A stretch of DNA of 6,448 nucleotides from an uncultured bacterium. GTDB taxonomy: Bacteria; Cyanobacteriota; Vampirovibrionia; Gastranaerophilales; Gastranaerophilaceae. The first letter of the stretch is position 1; the number at the start of each line of letters is the position of its first letter. The notes under the pieces are model-generated. The model worked only from the letters and a program-made list of their open reading frames with translations. It made no database searches and had not been told where the DNA came from. The position numbers and the translations under genes were made by a program. The stretch covers positions 1 to 6,448 of the forward strand of contig CANAXK010000102.1 of NCBI GenBank assembly GCA_947365485.1, in the 5' to 3' direction. Shown piece after piece: positions 5,867 through 6,448 of this stretch.

Positions 5867-6448
5867 TTAACCGATAACTACCATTGCTTGACCTGTAACA
5901 ACCTTGTCACCCTGTGAAACAAGGATTTGTGATACAGTACCAGCTTTTGGAGCTTTTACTTCTGTTTCCATCTTCATAGCCTCAACAACTAATAATACAT
6001 CGCCTTCTGCTACTTCGTCGCCTTCTGCTACTTCCACGCGTAGAACATTACCAGGAAGCCCTGCTTTAACTTCTTCACCTGCGCCTGATGAAGCAGAAGC
6101 ACCCTTAGATTCAATACCTGCTTTTACAGCGATGTCATAAGCTTTGCCGTTAACAGTTGCTTTGTTATCACCGTCTAATTTAACAGCGTAGTTTTTGCCG
6201 TTAACCTTAACTGTGTATTCACCATTAGATGAAGCAACCGCAGTTGATGCAGCAGGTGCAGCACCAGATGTCTTATTAACGGAAATAGTGCCTTTGCCGA
6301 GCAAGAAGTCGATACCTTTATCGACGTTACCGTCTTTGCAAGCAGCTGCGATGAACAAGTTTTCGTCAGTAACAGGAAGTCCTGCTGCTTTAAGTCTTTC
6401 TTCTGCTGCTTTAAGTCCTTTTTCAGGGTCTTTTTCGTTGATATCAAC
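5867..6448 (-). CDS. oadA: Carboxyltransferase/decarboxylase alpha subunit, C-terminal part with biotinyl domain (partial)
   Basis: Only the last 193 residues are visible; the frame is open to the right edge, so the gene starts beyond it. A TTG at 6358-6356 could look like a start but the sequence before it is continuous coding (VDINEKDPEKGL...). The order is: end of the post-carboxyltransferase helical region with LKAAEERLKAAGLPVTDENL, an Ala/Ser-rich linker, a YTVKVNGKNY-type beta segment, a second Ser/Gly linker, then a biotinyl domain with VEAMKMET. The biotin-accepting lysine is visible residue 159, 34 residues from the C-terminus, as usual for this family. The upstream catalytic barrel is outside the window. 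With oadB 18 bp downstream, it most likely transfers carboxyl from oxaloacetate to biotin for the Na+ pump. A pyruvate carboxylase B-type subunit would look alike in this part; the oadB partner argues against it. Confidence 0.9.
   Translation of the reverse strand, partial: VDINEKDPEKGLKAAEERLKAAGLPVTDENLFIAAACKDGNVDKGIDFLLGKGTISVNKTSGAAPAASTAVASSNGEYTVKVNGKNYAVKLDGDNKATVNGKAYDIAVKAGIESKGASASSGAGEEVKAGLPGNVLRVEVAEGDEVAEGDVLLVVEAMKMETEVKAPKAGTVSQILVSQGDKVVTGQAMVVIG

Noticed and set aside
6356..6358. TTG as start of the biotinyl protein
   Set aside because: The frame continues upstream to the window edge with typical OadA-like coding, so the gene is only cut by the window.

Overview
This is an AT-rich bacterial window with tight gene packing, short intergenic gaps, clear Shine-Dalgarno sites and compact hairpin terminators. 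The gene set (secreted alpha-amylase-family enzyme, TrpRS with an iron-sulfur-type cysteine motif, biotin-dependent Na+-pumping decarboxylase) suits an anaerobic, fermentative, probably gut-dwelling bacterium. A non-photosynthetic relative of cyanobacteria (Gastranaerophilales/Melainabacteria type) is my best guess. It rests on a motif near the left edge that resembles the cyanobacterial rRNA-spacer boxA, and on a lysine-rich orphan protein that feels familiar from that group. A Clostridia or Negativicutes origin cannot be excluded from sequence alone.

Left region (1-512) has no convincing protein gene. On the minus strand it has a near-consensus promoter (TTGATT, 17 bp, TATAAT) firing leftward, a possible second promoter, two boxA-like motifs and several inverted repeats. 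It reads as the promoter and leader of a stable-RNA transcript, most likely ribosomal, whose mature part would start just off the left edge. Between the two boxA-like motifs there is no room for a 16S gene, so this could be a 23S gene with its own promoter, or simply a long 16S leader.

Plus-strand operon (513-3467): a small HTH/zinc-ribbon regulator that looks leaderless, then a secreted GH13-family enzyme with an EF-hand calcium loop, then tryptophanyl-tRNA synthetase (trpS). Gaps are 9 and 18 bp, and a strong hairpin ends the unit. That hairpin is shared with the convergent minus-strand GNAT acetyltransferase, whose stop codon lies inside it. A lysine-rich protein of unknown function (4049-4603, plus) is divergent from the GNAT gene.

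Right region (4604-6448, minus): the 3' end of a biotin-carrying carboxyltransferase alpha subunit (OadA type) runs in from beyond the right edge, followed 18 bp later by the complete beta subunit (OadB), then a hairpin terminator. Together they would decarboxylate a carboxylic acid, most likely oxaloacetate, and use the energy to export Na+. No gamma subunit lies between or downstream of them.

The parts with most interest are the rRNA-like leader at the left edge, the leaderless regulator with phased TACAT repeats, the [4Fe-4S]-type cysteine motif in TrpRS, and the altered region I of the GH13 enzyme. I see no clearly new multi-gene system.
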